This document shows positions 8,002-17,192 of a stretch of 64,000 nucleotides of DNA, one piece after another. The notes beneath the pieces were generated by a model. The model had not been told where the DNA came from. It saw only the letters and a program-made list of their open reading frames with translations, and searched no databases. The stretch spans positions 248,001 through 312,000 of the forward strand of contig JAQQAI010000089.1 in NCBI GenBank assembly GCA_028532915.1, in the 5' to 3' direction. The translations under genes and the position numbers were made by a program. Positions within the stretch are counted from its first letter, which is position 1, and every line of letters begins with the position of its first letter. This DNA is from Sphaerochaetaceae bacterium (GTDB taxonomy: Bacteria > Spirochaetota > Spirochaetia > Sphaerochaetales > Sphaerochaetaceae).

Positions 8002-9264
8002 ATGAACGTCCTGATTTTCGGCCTTGGAAACCATAAGGGAGGATACAGTGCCGCCCGATACTATCTCTCTCGGGGAGATTCTGTCAGAGTAACCGACCTC
8101 AGAGAAGAAGCCTATCTCAAACCGGATGTCGATACCTTGAAAAGACTCGGAGCATCCTTCACTCTCACCAGACATGATAAAAGCGATTTCGAATGGGCTG
8201 ACCTTGTCATCAAAAATCCCGCAGTGGCACAGAACAATCCTTTTCTGACGATGGCAAAGAACATCTCGACCGACATCATCGAACTGTGTCTGGCAGCCGG
8301 TAAACGAAATAACGTTCATCTGATAGGGATAACCGGAACGAAAGGGAAATCATCGACAGCACACACGATCTATCATCAGCTTCTGTGCCATAAGGAGAAA
8401 GCACTTTTGTGCGGGAACATCGGCATCAGCGCATTTACGATCATTGATCAAGTTCTGCAGAATCGGGGCGATCCCCTCTACATCGTGATGGAACTCTCCT
8501 CTTGGCAGATTCATGATCTGTATACCTTTCTCCCTGGTGAACGACCACTCTTTCATTCGCTGATACTCACCTCACTCTATCCTGATCATCTCGATGCATA
8601 CGCTTCGACTGAATCATATTATCGTGACAAGATGCTTCTTTTCGACTTTCCCGGCAGTCACCTCTTTATGGCAGCACAGAGCATCAAAGCCCTTGAGGAT
8701 TTGAATATCCCGCATCCTTCCAACATCAGGATAGTCGACAGCAACTCAGCTCTCATCACGGCAGTACTCACTGAATTCGGTCTGAGTGAACAGAGCATCA
8801 GAGAATCTTACAGAAAGATACCGCATCTTCCTCATCGAAAAGAGATTGTAAGAACTACAGGGAAGATCACCTGGATAAACGACAGCAGTGCCACGATCCC
8901 CCAGGCATCGGATTACAGTGTCAGAACCCTCGACTTTCCATATATTCTCATCTGCGGAGGTTCCGAGAAGAACAGCGAGATACCGCTTTTCCATGATGCT
9001 CTGACAGGAGCATCTCATCTGATACTGATAGAAGGGACTTTCACACGATCGAGACTGCTGCCGTATATCACAAGTCTGGCACTTCCTTTCAGCGGACCGT
9101 ACAGTGATATGACAACGATCGTAAAGGAAGCATCAGAAATCGCAAACAGAGACGGTCGGAAAATCACCGTCATACTGTCACCGGGTGCGGCCTCATTCGG
9201 CCCGTTCAGAAATTCCGATGACAGAGGCAGGCAGTTCACCGAATGTGTCGGCCGCCTCCTTTAG
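8002..9264 (+). CDS. murD: UDP-N-acetylmuramoyl-L-alanine--D-glutamate ligase
   Basis: 420 aa Mur ligase adding D-Glu to UDP-MurNAc-L-Ala. I start at the ATG of MNVLIFGLG (8002), since the N-terminal nucleotide-like fold begins there. ATP P-loop GITGTKGKSSTAHTIY, then GNIG, ELSSWQIHDL, PDHLDAYASTESYYRDKMLL and WINDSSATIPQASDYS follow in Mur-ligase order. ICGGSEKNSEIP and LSPGAASFGPFRNSDDRGRQ complete the C-terminal domain. The first loop reads GLGNHKGGYSAARYY where MurD usually has a short GxGxSG turn. No SD is visible before 8002, and TATACT lies 8 nt upstream, so the mRNA may be leaderless. Its 3' end overlaps the FemX-like gene by 29 nt tail-to-tail. Confidence 0.9.
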   Translation: MNVLIFGLGNHKGGYSAARYYLSRGDSVRVTDLREEAYLKPDVDTLKRLGASFTLTRHDKSDFEWADLVIKNPAVAQNNPFLTMAKNISTDIIELCLAAGKRNNVHLIGITGTKGKSSTAHTIYHQLLCHKEKALLCGNIGISAFTIIDQVLQNRGDPLYIVMELSSWQIHDLYTFLPGERPLFHSLILTSLYPDHLDAYASTESYYRDKMLLFDFPGSHLFMAAQSIKALEDLNIPHPSNIRIVDSNSALITAVLTEFGLSEQSIRESYRKIPHLPHRKEIVRTTGKITWINDSSATIPQASDYSVRTLDFPYILICGGSEKNSEIPLFHDALTGASHLILIEGTFTRSRLLPYITSLALPFSGPYSDMTTIVKEASEIANRDGRKITVILSPGAASFGPFRNSDDRGRQFTECVGRLL

Positions 9265-10288
9265 ATTTTCGTTTTTTCAGGATCTTATAGCGGAGAGCTT
9301 CGGCCCTCGAGTAAAGAGAATAGAGAAACGGCCTGCGAATATAATCGGTACTGGGCTGACGATAGAATATAGTCCCTCCGAAGCTCTGTTTGAACAGCGT
9401 AAGACTCTCAAGATGAGAGCCTTTGGAGAAAGGTCCTGCAACTCCGTGAAAATCAAAATAGAGACAGCCTCTCTCACATGCTTCCCGGACAGACCGGTCC
9501 AAAAGAGGATATCCCGGAGAAATACCGCTGATGCGTTTAGTAGCTCCGAGAAGATAGACACAGACATTGTCTGAACAGATCGTGATGACACCACCGGAGA
9601 GTACTCCGTTATGAAATGCCAGAAAGAACGGGCACTTTTCTCTTATTGCAGGATCGTGAACCAGACGACTGATGTATTGTTTCGTCCGGGGAGAAAAACC
9701 GTCACGTTGTGCTGTCTCTCTGTATAATTCATACCACCGCTCGAACAGGAGGGTATCTCCCTGATATCTGATGATGGCAAGGTCCTGTCGAACCGCATTG
9801 CGTATCGCACGGCGAGCCCTTTTTCTGTAGAGAGAGCGTACTTTCTCGTATCCTTCTTTGAGATCGATGATACTGGTAGCCTGCGGCTGGACCGATTCCT
9901 CGCATTCTCTGATACGTCTGCCGCTGATAGATACAATATTCTGTTCATCCGTATAGGTAAATGGAAGATCGTAACGGATCATCACAACAGAACGCGGAAG
10001 AAAACGACAGAGACTCTCAGAAAAGCTCTGAAAGTCTCCATTATTCAAGAGTAGAGTCTGTACCGTATGCGGACAGAACGGAATATATGCGATATGGAAC
10101 AGCCTTCCGATCGGACGGATGAGAATCAGCAGATTCTCACATAGATCATAGCTTCGACTCTCAAGATGCAAAGCAACTGCAGTCCATCCGTTGATCTGTT
10201 TCAGATATGCCCAGGGAGGACTCTGAAAAGGGTGTCCATCAGAAGACAGCATCTCTATTTCGATGGATGAGATATCCATATCATTCAT
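9236..10288 (-). CDS. FemABX-family peptidyltransferase (lipid II interpeptide-bridge type)
   Basis: 350 aa with the FemAB/GNAT-like double fold. It has the early FQSPPWAYLKQINGW and YIPFCPHTVQ segments, a basic helical central region (YRKRARRAIRNAVRQDL) like the coiled arm of FemX, and a second half with AFHNGVLSGGVITICSDNVC and DFHGVAG. FemX-type enzymes add amino acids to peptidoglycan precursors from aminoacyl-tRNA. It starts 8 nt after the metG stop, so it is probably co-transcribed with metG. Coupling an aminoacyl-tRNA synthetase with an aminoacyl-tRNA-using enzyme is suggestive only. The amino acid added cannot be told from sequence. Confidence 0.8.
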   Translation of the reverse strand: MNDMDISSIEIEMLSSDGHPFQSPPWAYLKQINGWTAVALHLESRSYDLCENLLILIRPIGRLFHIAYIPFCPHTVQTLLLNNGDFQSFSESLCRFLPRSVVMIRYDLPFTYTDEQNIVSISGRRIRECEESVQPQATSIIDLKEGYEKVRSLYRKRARRAIRNAVRQDLAIIRYQGDTLLFERWYELYRETAQRDGFSPRTKQYISRLVHDPAIREKCPFFLAFHNGVLSGGVITICSDNVCVYLLGATKRISGISPGYPLLDRSVREACERGCLYFDFHGVAGPFSKGSHLESLTLFKQSFGGTIFYRQPSTDYIRRPFLYSLYSRAEALRYKILKKRKSKGGGRHIR

Positions 10289-10296
10289 ATGGTTCT

Positions 10297-12495
10297 CTAG
10301 CCGATCTCGCCGTTAAGATACACCTTGGCTGTCAGCAGCTGCCCGCCGCTTCCGATAGGTCTGCCGTCAATTTTGACCACACCGTCCTCGCTGACGAGAT
10401 TGAAGTCGAAAAAGACATCGGCTTTCAGCTGCTTTCTGCTCTCAGGCATCTCAGTTCCCTGAGGCAGAAGCTGTGTTCCGACCTCGAACTGAGGGGCGAA
10501 CAGAACTTCACAGGTCGTATGTTCGGGAGCTGCGGGATCACTTGCTGCCAGGAGCATTCCCCGGCTTTTGACCGATCTGAAGTTTGCCGGCTTCAGGTTC
10601 TGGACCAGTATGATATGCTGTCCGAGCAGTTCTTCTTCTTTATAGTATGGAACTATGGAAGAAACGATCTGCGTCGGCTCTTGTGCACCTGTATCGACCT
10701 GCAGTATATAGAGGAACTCCCCTTTCGGATGACGTTCCACCTCAACGATCTTCGCTACAGTCAATGCGACTTTATCAGCGAAATCCTGCGCTATATCTTT
10801 CTTTTCTTCCTGCTGTTGTTCTTCCATCCCGCTATTCTCCTTATTCCTCGATGCCTGATTGCCGCTGTAGGCCGCCTTCAGTTCTTCTATCCGATCGTCC
10901 TCGAGTTTCGAGAACAGATGTTCGATCTTTCCTATCCTGCCGAGATTCCCGACAGTTCCCAGCTGATCATATCCCATATCGCTGGTACCGACGAACTGCA
11001 GGATCTTTCTGCTTGCTTCGGGCATGAACGGTGAGATGAGATATCCGATATCACGTATCATGAGGAGGATCGTAAACAGCAGAGCTTTTGTCTTCACGGG
11101 TTCTTCCTTTCTCATTTTCCACGGTTCTCCGTCCTGGAATGCTTTATTACCGATAGAAGAGAGTGCCAGGATGGTTCTCAGAGCATCTCTCAGTTCGGCT
11201 CTTTCAAAAGACTGATCGATTCGCTTCTCCATCTCCAGAACCTGCTGCAGCAGTGCGGGATCGGTCTCTTTCGTTTCAAGATCACCATCATAAAATCTCT
11301 GGATGAAAGAAAGTGTTCTGTTTACGAGGTTCGACAGGTTGCCGATCAGTTCCTTGTTCACCTTCTCCTGGAAATCCTTCCATGTGAACATAACATCCGA
11401 TTTCTCGGGACGGTTGTAAAACAGGTAGAATCTCCATACATCAGCAGGGATCCTGGTATCCTGTACATCGTTACCGAAGATTCCTATCCCGTGACTCTTG
11501 GAAAACTTTCCGTCTTCATAGTTGAGATACTCGCTGCTTGACATATGATGAAGCATCGTCCATTTCTCCCCTGTAGCCAGCAGGGTTGAGGGGAAAATGA
11601 CGGTATGAAACGGAATATTATCCTTTCCGATGAACTGAAAAAGTTCGACATTCTCATTATCCTGCCACCACGATCTCCATTCATCCGTGAGATTTGCCGT
11701 GATCGAGATGTACCCTATGGGAGCATCGAACCACACATAGAACACCTTGTTCTCATAGCCCTCTTTCGGTACCGGAATTCCCCAGGAGAGATCGCGTGTG
11801 ATAGCCCGTTCTTTCAGCCCGTCTCTGATCCAGCTTTTAGTCGTCTGAAGGGCATTTTTAGCCCAGAAGCCTTCAACAGACGCTGTATCAAGCCATTCGG
11901 TCAGAAGCGGGAGAGCCTTAGGCAGATCTATATAGAGGTGCTTCGTCGATTTCACGACCGGGGTGTTACCGCAGATAGAACATCTCGGCTCGATAAGCTC
12001 CAGCGGGTCGAGCAGAGTCTGGCAGTTATCACACTGGTCACCTCTTGCACCTGTCGATCCGCATTTCGGACAGGTTCCTTCCACGAAACGGTCGGCAAGG
12101 AATCTTTTATCGTGCTCGCAATAGAGCTGTTCAATGACCTTCTCGCTTATGTAGCCGTTCTCATCAACCTTTTTAAAGATATCCTGTACGATCTCCGTCT
12201 GTTTTTCGCTGCTTGTCCTTCCGAAATGATCGAAGTCGATTTCGAACCATTTATAGATATCCTTATGGATCACATGATAGTGATCACACAGTTCTTTGGG
12301 AGTCACACCCTCCTGAAGAGCTCTTGTCTCACTTGCGGTGCCATATTCATCGGTACCGCAGACATATAAGGTCTCGTATCCTTTGATACGGCAAAATCGG
12401 GCGAAACAATCTGCCGAGAGAACCTGGATGAGGTTTCCCAGATGAGGAATGTTATTGACATACGGTAATGCTGAGGTAACAAGTCTTTTTTTCAT
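10297..12495 (-). CDS. metG: Methionyl-tRNA synthetase with C-terminal tRNA-binding domain
   Basis: 732 aa from the ATG of MKKRLVTSALPYVNN; an in-frame GTG 9 nt upstream is the alternative start. Charges tRNA-Met. The HIGH motif reads PHLGNL. A zinc knuckle insert carries two CxxC pairs (CPKCG with CDNC, and RCSICG). KMSKS reads KFSKS. The anticodon-binding helical domain is followed by an Ala/Glu/Gln linker and an EMAPII/Trbp111-like domain from about residue 625, used for dimerisation and tRNA binding. This is the long form of MetRS. Followed by the FemX-like gene. Confidence 0.96.
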   Translation of the reverse strand: MKKRLVTSALPYVNNIPHLGNLIQVLSADCFARFCRIKGYETLYVCGTDEYGTASETRALQEGVTPKELCDHYHVIHKDIYKWFEIDFDHFGRTSSEKQTEIVQDIFKKVDENGYISEKVIEQLYCEHDKRFLADRFVEGTCPKCGSTGARGDQCDNCQTLLDPLELIEPRCSICGNTPVVKSTKHLYIDLPKALPLLTEWLDTASVEGFWAKNALQTTKSWIRDGLKERAITRDLSWGIPVPKEGYENKVFYVWFDAPIGYISITANLTDEWRSWWQDNENVELFQFIGKDNIPFHTVIFPSTLLATGEKWTMLHHMSSSEYLNYEDGKFSKSHGIGIFGNDVQDTRIPADVWRFYLFYNRPEKSDVMFTWKDFQEKVNKELIGNLSNLVNRTLSFIQRFYDGDLETKETDPALLQQVLEMEKRIDQSFERAELRDALRTILALSSIGNKAFQDGEPWKMRKEEPVKTKALLFTILLMIRDIGYLISPFMPEASRKILQFVGTSDMGYDQLGTVGNLGRIGKIEHLFSKLEDDRIEELKAAYSGNQASRNKENSGMEEQQQEEKKDIAQDFADKVALTVAKIVEVERHPKGEFLYILQVDTGAQEPTQIVSSIVPYYKEEELLGQHIILVQNLKPANFRSVKSRGMLLAASDPAAPEHTTCEVLFAPQFEVGTQLLPQGTEMPESRKQLKADVFFDFNLVSEDGVVKIDGRPIGSGGQLLTAKVYLNGEIG

Positions 12496-12644
12496 AGCTG
12501 TCACTATACTCTCTTACCCCTATTTTTTCAATCATCCGCTTTGAATTTGAGTTCACACTTTCTTCACCTTCATTGACGTTGGAGATCAACTATTATACAT
12601 TTAGAGAATACCGATTCAATCGGAATTTTCAAGGAGGAGATGCT

Positions 12645-13631
12645 ATGGACAATTCGGGAGCATCCCGTCAGTTTCGGCTCAGTCCGAAATTAATCATCGC
12701 GATCATAGGTATCGTGGTTCTGTTTGCTCTGGTAATGAGCAGCTTTTTTGTCGTAGACCAGAGTGAAGAAGCCGTCATCCTGCGATTCGGCAAATACAAC
12801 AGAACCGTGGGACCAGGATTACAGACTAAATTGCCTTTAGGAATCGACAAGAATTACAATATCCCTACACGTGTAGTACAAACAATGACTTTCGGACAGA
12901 CGACACCATCATCCAGCTTCAGTTCCAATTTCATGGATTCCCCTTCAGGATCATCCGCAGGCGAATCGATCATGCTCACCGGAGATCTGAACATAGTCGA
13001 CGTGCAGTGGATCATCCAATACAGGATCGAAGACCCTGCTAAATGGCTGTTCAAAGTGAAAGAGAGAGACAAGACAATACGAGATATCAGTCAGAGCGTC
13101 ATAAACCAGCTTGTCGGAGATCTTCCGATTCTGGCCATTATGAGCAGCTCGAGAACTTCTATCGAGATCGAGTCTCAAGAAAGGATGCAGGAAATTTTCG
13201 ACTCGTACGAACTCGGTGTCAGAGTGGTAACAGTAAAACTTCAGAATATCGTTCCGCCTGAAGGTGAAGTCCAGGATGCCTTTGAAGATGTCAACAAAGC
13301 TATTCAGGATATGAACAGATATATCAATGAAGGAAAACAGTCCTACAACGAGGAAATCCCGAAAGCCCAGGGAGAAGCGAGCAAGATCATCCAGGTTGCC
13401 GAAGGTTATGCCGCAGAAAGAGTCAACAATGCGAAAGGTGATGTAGCCAGGTTCAATTCCGTCCGTGAAGCATATGATGCAAGCAGGGATATCACGGCCC
13501 AGAGATTGTACATCGAAACGATGGAAGAACTGCTGAGCGGTGAAAACAGCGGAAGTCTCACGCTCATCGACAAGAATCTGGAGAACTTTCTCCCTATCAG
13601 CCAGTTGAATAATATGGGAGGTGTTCAATGA
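12645..13631 (+). CDS. hflK: HflK, SPFH/band-7 subunit of the FtsH modulator complex
   Basis: 328 aa. ATG at 12645 follows AAGGAGG by 7 nt; the frame is open 72 nt further upstream without an SD. One N-terminal membrane helix (about 18-42), then the SPFH domain starting FFVVDQSEEAVILRFGKYNR, and a long helical tail with Gln/Glu/Ala repeats. A Ser/Gly-rich loop (about residues 88-105) sits inside the SPFH domain. HflK with HflC forms a periplasm-facing cage around FtsH. Its stop overlaps the hflC start (ATGA). Confidence 0.93.
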   Translation: MDNSGASRQFRLSPKLIIAIIGIVVLFALVMSSFFVVDQSEEAVILRFGKYNRTVGPGLQTKLPLGIDKNYNIPTRVVQTMTFGQTTPSSSFSSNFMDSPSGSSAGESIMLTGDLNIVDVQWIIQYRIEDPAKWLFKVKERDKTIRDISQSVINQLVGDLPILAIMSSSRTSIEIESQERMQEIFDSYELGVRVVTVKLQNIVPPEGEVQDAFEDVNKAIQDMNRYINEGKQSYNEEIPKAQGEASKIIQVAEGYAAERVNNAKGDVARFNSVREAYDASRDITAQRLYIETMEELLSGENSGSLTLIDKNLENFLPISQLNNMGGVQ

Positions 13632-14608
13632 AAAAATTAATCACCACAGGTGTAATAATACTTGTCCTTATCATTATCTTTTTGCTGCTAGGACCTTTTT
13701 TCATCCTTCAGGAGGGTGAACTGGCAGTCGTGACCCGTTTCGGAAGAATCGTCAACACCTACGAAGATGCAGGTTTGAAGATCCGTGTTCCCGTAGTAGA
13801 TAATGTCATCAAATATCCGAAAATGATCATGTCCTGGGATGGTGATGCCCAGCGGATTCCGACCAAAGAGAATCAGTTTATCTGGGTCGATACGACCGCC
13901 CGGTGGAGAATCAGTGATCCTTCCGTCTTCTACCAGTCTGTAAGCACCCTTTCGAATGCTATTTTGAGACTGAATGATGTAATCGATTCTACCATTCGTA
14001 CTGTCATCAGTGAAAACTATCTGAATGAGGCGGTGAGGAATACCAATGACATCAATAATCTGACGATAGAAGATCAGGTGCAGAATGTCGACGGTCTTGA
14101 AGACGCCGAACAGCTTAGAAACCTTACGAAAACTGAAATACAGCAGGAATCGATCGAAGTAGGACGTGAAGGTCTGTCATCACAGATGTTTGAGATCGCC
14201 AGCCAGTTCACAGCTGAATATGGTATCGAAGTCATAGATATCGTCATACGGCAGATTCGTTACAGTGACGATCTGACTCAGAGTGTCTATCAGAGGATGA
14301 TCAAAGAAAGAAACCAGATAGCTGAAGCCTACCGGTCCTACGGACTCGGTCAGCAGGCAAGATGGGTCGGTAAGACAGAGAATGATATGAAGAGCATCAT
14401 CAGTCAGGCATATGCGGAAAGCGAAGAGATCAAAGGTATCGCAGACGCTACAGCAACTCAGATCTATGCTGAAGCCTATGAGGCTGATCCTGAATTCTTC
14501 ACCTTATGGAGAAATCTGGAATCGTATAGAAAGACCATACCTGATCTGAATAAGATCCTCAGCACTGATATGGATTACTTCGATCTGCTTTACAGCCCGG
14601 CTGAATAA
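13628..14608 (+). CDS. hflC: HflC, partner of HflK
   Basis: 326 aa, one N-terminal membrane helix (about 5-25) then ILQEGELAVVTRFGRIVNTY and the band-7 fold with a helical C-terminal region, ending in FDLLYSPAE. Translationally coupled to hflK through ATGA. Together they modulate membrane proteolysis by FtsH. Followed 20 nt later by a strong terminator, so hflKC form a two-gene unit. Confidence 0.93.
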   Translation: MKKLITTGVIILVLIIIFLLLGPFFILQEGELAVVTRFGRIVNTYEDAGLKIRVPVVDNVIKYPKMIMSWDGDAQRIPTKENQFIWVDTTARWRISDPSVFYQSVSTLSNAILRLNDVIDSTIRTVISENYLNEAVRNTNDINNLTIEDQVQNVDGLEDAEQLRNLTKTEIQQESIEVGREGLSSQMFEIASQFTAEYGIEVIDIVIRQIRYSDDLTQSVYQRMIKERNQIAEAYRSYGLGQQARWVGKTENDMKSIISQAYAESEEIKGIADATATQIYAEAYEADPEFFTLWRNLESYRKTIPDLNKILSTDMDYFDLLYSPAE

Positions 14609-14628
14609 GTATCAGATACTATAGAGAG

Positions 14629-14663
14629 CATCCTTGTCGTGAGACCGGCAGGGATGTTTTTTT
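14629..14663 (+). terminator. Terminator of hflKC
   Basis: An 11-bp stem with two G-U pairs (GCATCC side and GGATGT side) closing a short loop, followed by seven T at 14657-14663. Confidence 0.85.
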
Positions 14664-14670
14664 ACAAAAT

Positions 14671-14698
14671 AAAAAACGACAGACTATCCAGACTGTCG
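14671..14698 (-). terminator. Terminator of perR
   Basis: CGACAG (14677-14682) and CTGTCG (14693-14698) form a 6-bp stem. On the minus strand it is followed by six T and more T-rich DNA. It lies 24 nt beyond the perR stop and back-to-back with the hflC terminator. Confidence 0.8.
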
Positions 14699-14722
14699 CC
14701 GTATTCTCAGATCCTGAAAAAT

Positions 14723-15142
14723 TCAGGAATGTTTTTTGCATTCGGGACAAATTCCCTCGAGAAAGAGAACCTTGCGTGTGATATCAAAACCATCACCGAT
14801 CGCGACGGAAGGAATCTCGACATCGAGAATATCTGTGACCTTCCCGCACTTCAGACATTTGAAATGGATGTGGGGTGTTGTGCGTGCATCATAACGCATC
14901 TCTTTGCTGTCTATTGTGACAGGCATGACGACACCTTTTTCAACCAGAAGATGCAGCACGTTGTAGACGGTGGTTCTTGAAATCGAGGCCATTGTATCTT
15001 TCAGACCGTTATAGATATCATCGGCTGTCGGATGAGTGGGATTGTCGTGCAGGTATTCCAATACCGCGACTCGGTGATTCAAAGGTCTGATCCCATGGGC
15101 CTTTAACGTAGAAACCTGCTGATTCTGCTGAAACATTGCCAT
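14723..15142 (-). CDS. perR: Peroxide-sensing Fur-family repressor PerR
   Basis: 139 aa winged-helix metalloregulator. The five PerR regulatory ligands are present at the same numbers as in B. subtilis PerR: His37, Asp85, His91, His93 and Asp104. Asp104 (Fur has Glu) is the residue associated with peroxide sensing. Two CxxC pairs (Cys96/99 and Cys132/135) give the structural zinc site. The recognition helix region is ISRTTVYNVLHLLVEKG. Monocistronic, with its own terminator. CTCC on the plus strand gives a GGAG SD. I saw no clear Per box (TTATAAT-type palindrome) in its own promoter. Confidence 0.9.
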   Translation of the reverse strand: MAMFQQNQQVSTLKAHGIRPLNHRVAVLEYLHDNPTHPTADDIYNGLKDTMASISRTTVYNVLHLLVEKGVVMPVTIDSKEMRYDARTTPHIHFKCLKCGKVTDILDVEIPSVAIGDGFDITRKVLFLEGICPECKKHS

Positions 15143-15397
15143 TATTCATCTCCTAGCTCATTATACATAAAAAGGGTAATTAAAATTTGATCATTTATAG
15201 ATTCATTTCCAAAATGCTCTTTGAAACGACCTAGAACAGGATAATACATTTCTACCAAATTTGCTACTACTTAACAGTACTAAAATTGAATTGATAACAA
15301 TTCGTAACTATAAAGACGTTAAAAACTTATCACACATATTCTGCCCCATTACTCATTCAACGGCCATCTATCTTCATAGTACACATTTCTAATCATT
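15143..15397. other. AT-rich intergenic region between perR and argG
   Basis: With the promoter/operator listed next, this is 358 nt without a gene. The perR-proximal part holds a TATAAT-like -10 for perR (about 15162-15168) and the SD of perR. The central part (about 15200-15390) has no reading frame of note, no hairpin with a T-run and no tRNA. I see nothing further in it. Confidence 0.5.
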
Positions 15398-15478
15398 TTT
15401 GCATAAATATACATAGAATGGTTGTAATAATCTTATTTTTATGCAATATTACAAGAAATACGTGAGTATATATACATT
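15398..15478 (+). promoter_or_regulatory. argG promoter with two ArgR-type boxes
   Basis: Promoter: TTGTAA (15422-15427), 17-bp spacer, AATATT (15445-15450). Two imperfect palindromes of the ARG-box pattern (TGAATwwwwATTCA) flank it: TGCATAAATATACA (15400-15413) upstream of -35 and TGAGTATATATACA (15463-15476, 12 of 14) just past the start of transcription. Centres are 63 bp apart, six helical turns. Similar boxes lie before carA and before the amino-acid transporter. The consensus is established for E. coli/Bacillus ArgR/AhrC; its use here is inferred. Confidence 0.65.
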
Positions 15479-15500
15479 TAGATAAATGAGGTGGTCCCCA

Positions 15501-16754
15501 ATGGCAAAAGAGAAAGTAATTTTAGCATACAGCGGCGGTCTTGATACATCCGTGATCCTGAAATGGCTGGCCAACAAAGGATTCGACGTTATCGCCTATG
15601 TGGCAAATGTCGGACAGCAGGAAGATTTCGAAGCGATCAAAGAAAAAGCGATCGCTACAGGAGCTTCAAAAGTGTACGTCGAAGATCTGCGCGAAGAGCT
15701 GGTCACCGATTATATCTTCCATGCACTGAAGGCTAATTCCATGTATGAAGGACGATACCTGCTCGGAACCTCAATCGCACGGCCCATCATTGCAAAAAGA
15801 CACATTGAGATCGCAAAGAAAGAAAATACACTCTATGTCGCACACGGGGCGACCGGTAAAGGGAATGACCAGGTGAGGTTTGAATTCGGGTACTACGCTC
15901 TCATGCCCGAGGTGAAGATAATCTCACCCTGGAAGGATCCGGAATGGTTGAGTGAATTCGAAGGAAGAAGTCAGATGATCGCATATGCTGAAAAATACAA
16001 CATTCCTGTAAAAGCATCGACGAAGAAACCATACAGCGAAGATGAGAACCTGCTCCATATCTCCCATGAAGCCGGAATACTTGAAGATCCCGAAATGATG
16101 TGTCCGGAAGAAGTGTTCAGCCATACACTGAATCCTCTTCAGGCTCCCGATGAACCTACAATACTCTCAATCGAATTTATTGACGGAATTCCGGTGAAAG
16201 TGACCAATGAGAATGACGGGACCGTCAAAGACGATCCTCTGGAATTGTTCATCTATCTCAACAAGATCGGTCATGACAATGGTGTCGGAAGAGTCGATAT
16301 GGTGGAGAACAGATATATCGGAATCAAGAGCAGAGGAGTTTACGAGACTCCGGGGGGCACTATTCTCTGGTTCGCTCACCGTGATCTTGAAGGTATCTGT
16401 ATGGATAAAGAAGTCATGCACCTTCGTGATATGCTTATGCCGAAGTTTGCAGAACTTATCTACAACGGTTATTGGTTCTCTCCGGAATTCGATTTCATCT
16501 CCGCTGCCGTCAATAAGAGTCAGGAACTCATTACAGGTGTCGCGAAAGTCGCTATCGTGAAAGGAAATATGATCACTGCGGGTGTTTCAAGCCCCTACTC
16601 TCTATACAACGAGAAGCTGGGATCTATGGAAGTCGCTGGAGGATATCAACCGGTAGACTGCAAAGGATTCATCAATATCAATGCGATTCGTCTTCAGGCT
16701 CACCATTACTGGCTCAAAGCTCAACAGCTTGACACTGCAGGTAAAAACAGCTAA
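15501..16754 (+). CDS. argG: Argininosuccinate synthase
   Basis: 417 aa; joins citrulline and aspartate with ATP to argininosuccinate. Start at [15 protein letters not shown] (ATG 15501) with GAGGTGG at 15488-15494. N-type ATP pyrophosphatase P-loop [15 protein letters not shown], substrate loops [13 protein letters not shown] and [10 protein letters not shown], and [18 protein letters not shown]. Standard length. argH is not adjacent. The promoter carries predicted ArgR boxes. Convergent with arsR, overlapping by 4 nt. Confidence 0.97.
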   Translation: MAKEKVILAYSGGLDTSVILKWLANKGFDVIAYVANVGQQEDFEAIKEKAIATGASKVYVEDLREELVTDYIFHALKANSMYEGRYLLGTSIARPIIAKRHIEIAKKENTLYVAHGATGKGNDQVRFEFGYYALMPEVKIISPWKDPEWLSEFEGRSQMIAYAEKYNIPVKASTKKPYSEDENLLHISHEAGILEDPEMMCPEEVFSHTLNPLQAPDEPTILSIEFIDGIPVKVTNENDGTVKDDPLELFIYLNKIGHDNGVGRVDMVENRYIGIKSRGVYETPGGTILWFAHRDLEGICMDKEVMHLRDMLMPKFAELIYNGYWFSPEFDFISAAVNKSQELITGVAKVAIVKGNMITAGVSSPYSLYNEKLGSMEVAGGYQPVDCKGFININAIRLQAHHYWLKAQQLDTAGKNS

Positions 16755-17083
16755 TCACTGAACAATTCATCGTAGTGTTCCACACCTAAGGCAAGGATGC
16801 GTTGTATATGATCGTCATTAAGACTATAATATATACTGCGTCCTGCCTTTCTGCTTTTCACCAGCCGTGTAGCTCTGAGAAGTTTCAACTGCTGCGAGAT
16901 CGTAGACTGCTGCATATCAAGCTCATGGGCTATGGAAAGAACGGGAAGTTCTCCACCCTGAAGAAGAAAGAGTATTTTTAGACGTGTGGCATCACCGAAG
17001 ACTTTGAAAAAATCTGCAATTTCGTCGACGTGCCGGGATGGAGGGATTGTCAGGCCGGCAGGACCTTCTTTAACTTCTACCAT
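16751..17083 (-). CDS. ArsR/SmtB-family metal-responsive repressor with an alpha-5 zinc site
   Basis: 110 aa winged helix: [20 protein letters not shown], then the recognition helix [18 protein letters not shown] and the wing [10 protein letters not shown]. The last helix has Asp90, His92, His103 and Glu106, the same spacing as the alpha-5 zinc ligands of cyanobacterial SmtB (D104, H106, H117, E120). The CxC of ArsR/CadC is absent. So zinc (or a similar metal) sensing is predicted. No metal exporter or metallothionein is adjacent. It is divergent from a beta-hydroxyacid dehydrogenase and has no evident SD. Confidence 0.85.
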   Translation of the reverse strand: MVEVKEGPAGLTIPPSRHVDEIADFFKVFGDATRLKILFLLQGGELPVLSIAHELDMQQSTISQQLKLLRATRLVKSRKAGRSIYYSLNDDHIQRILALGVEHYDELFSD

Positions 17084-17151
17084 AACAATGAATGTACCAT
17101 AATGACTTTAGCGGTGCAATAGAACAACCTGTATTGAAAAAGATCGCTATT

Positions 17152-17161
17152 TTGTATACAA
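17152..17161. promoter_or_regulatory. Palindrome TTGTATACAA between arsR and the dehydrogenase gene
   Basis: A perfect 10-bp palindrome in the 109-nt divergent region, of the GT-N-AC form favoured by GntR-family regulators. Short palindromes of this kind occur by chance, and no GntR gene is in the window, so this is only a candidate operator. Confidence 0.3.
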
Positions 17162-17192
17162 CATTCAAACATAAGATCATGGAGGTATTATG

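Noticed and set aside
10207-11034. Open frame of 275 codons antisense to metG and the FemX-like gene
   Set aside because: Lies across two real genes on the other strand, Cys/Arg/Ser-rich with no motif.
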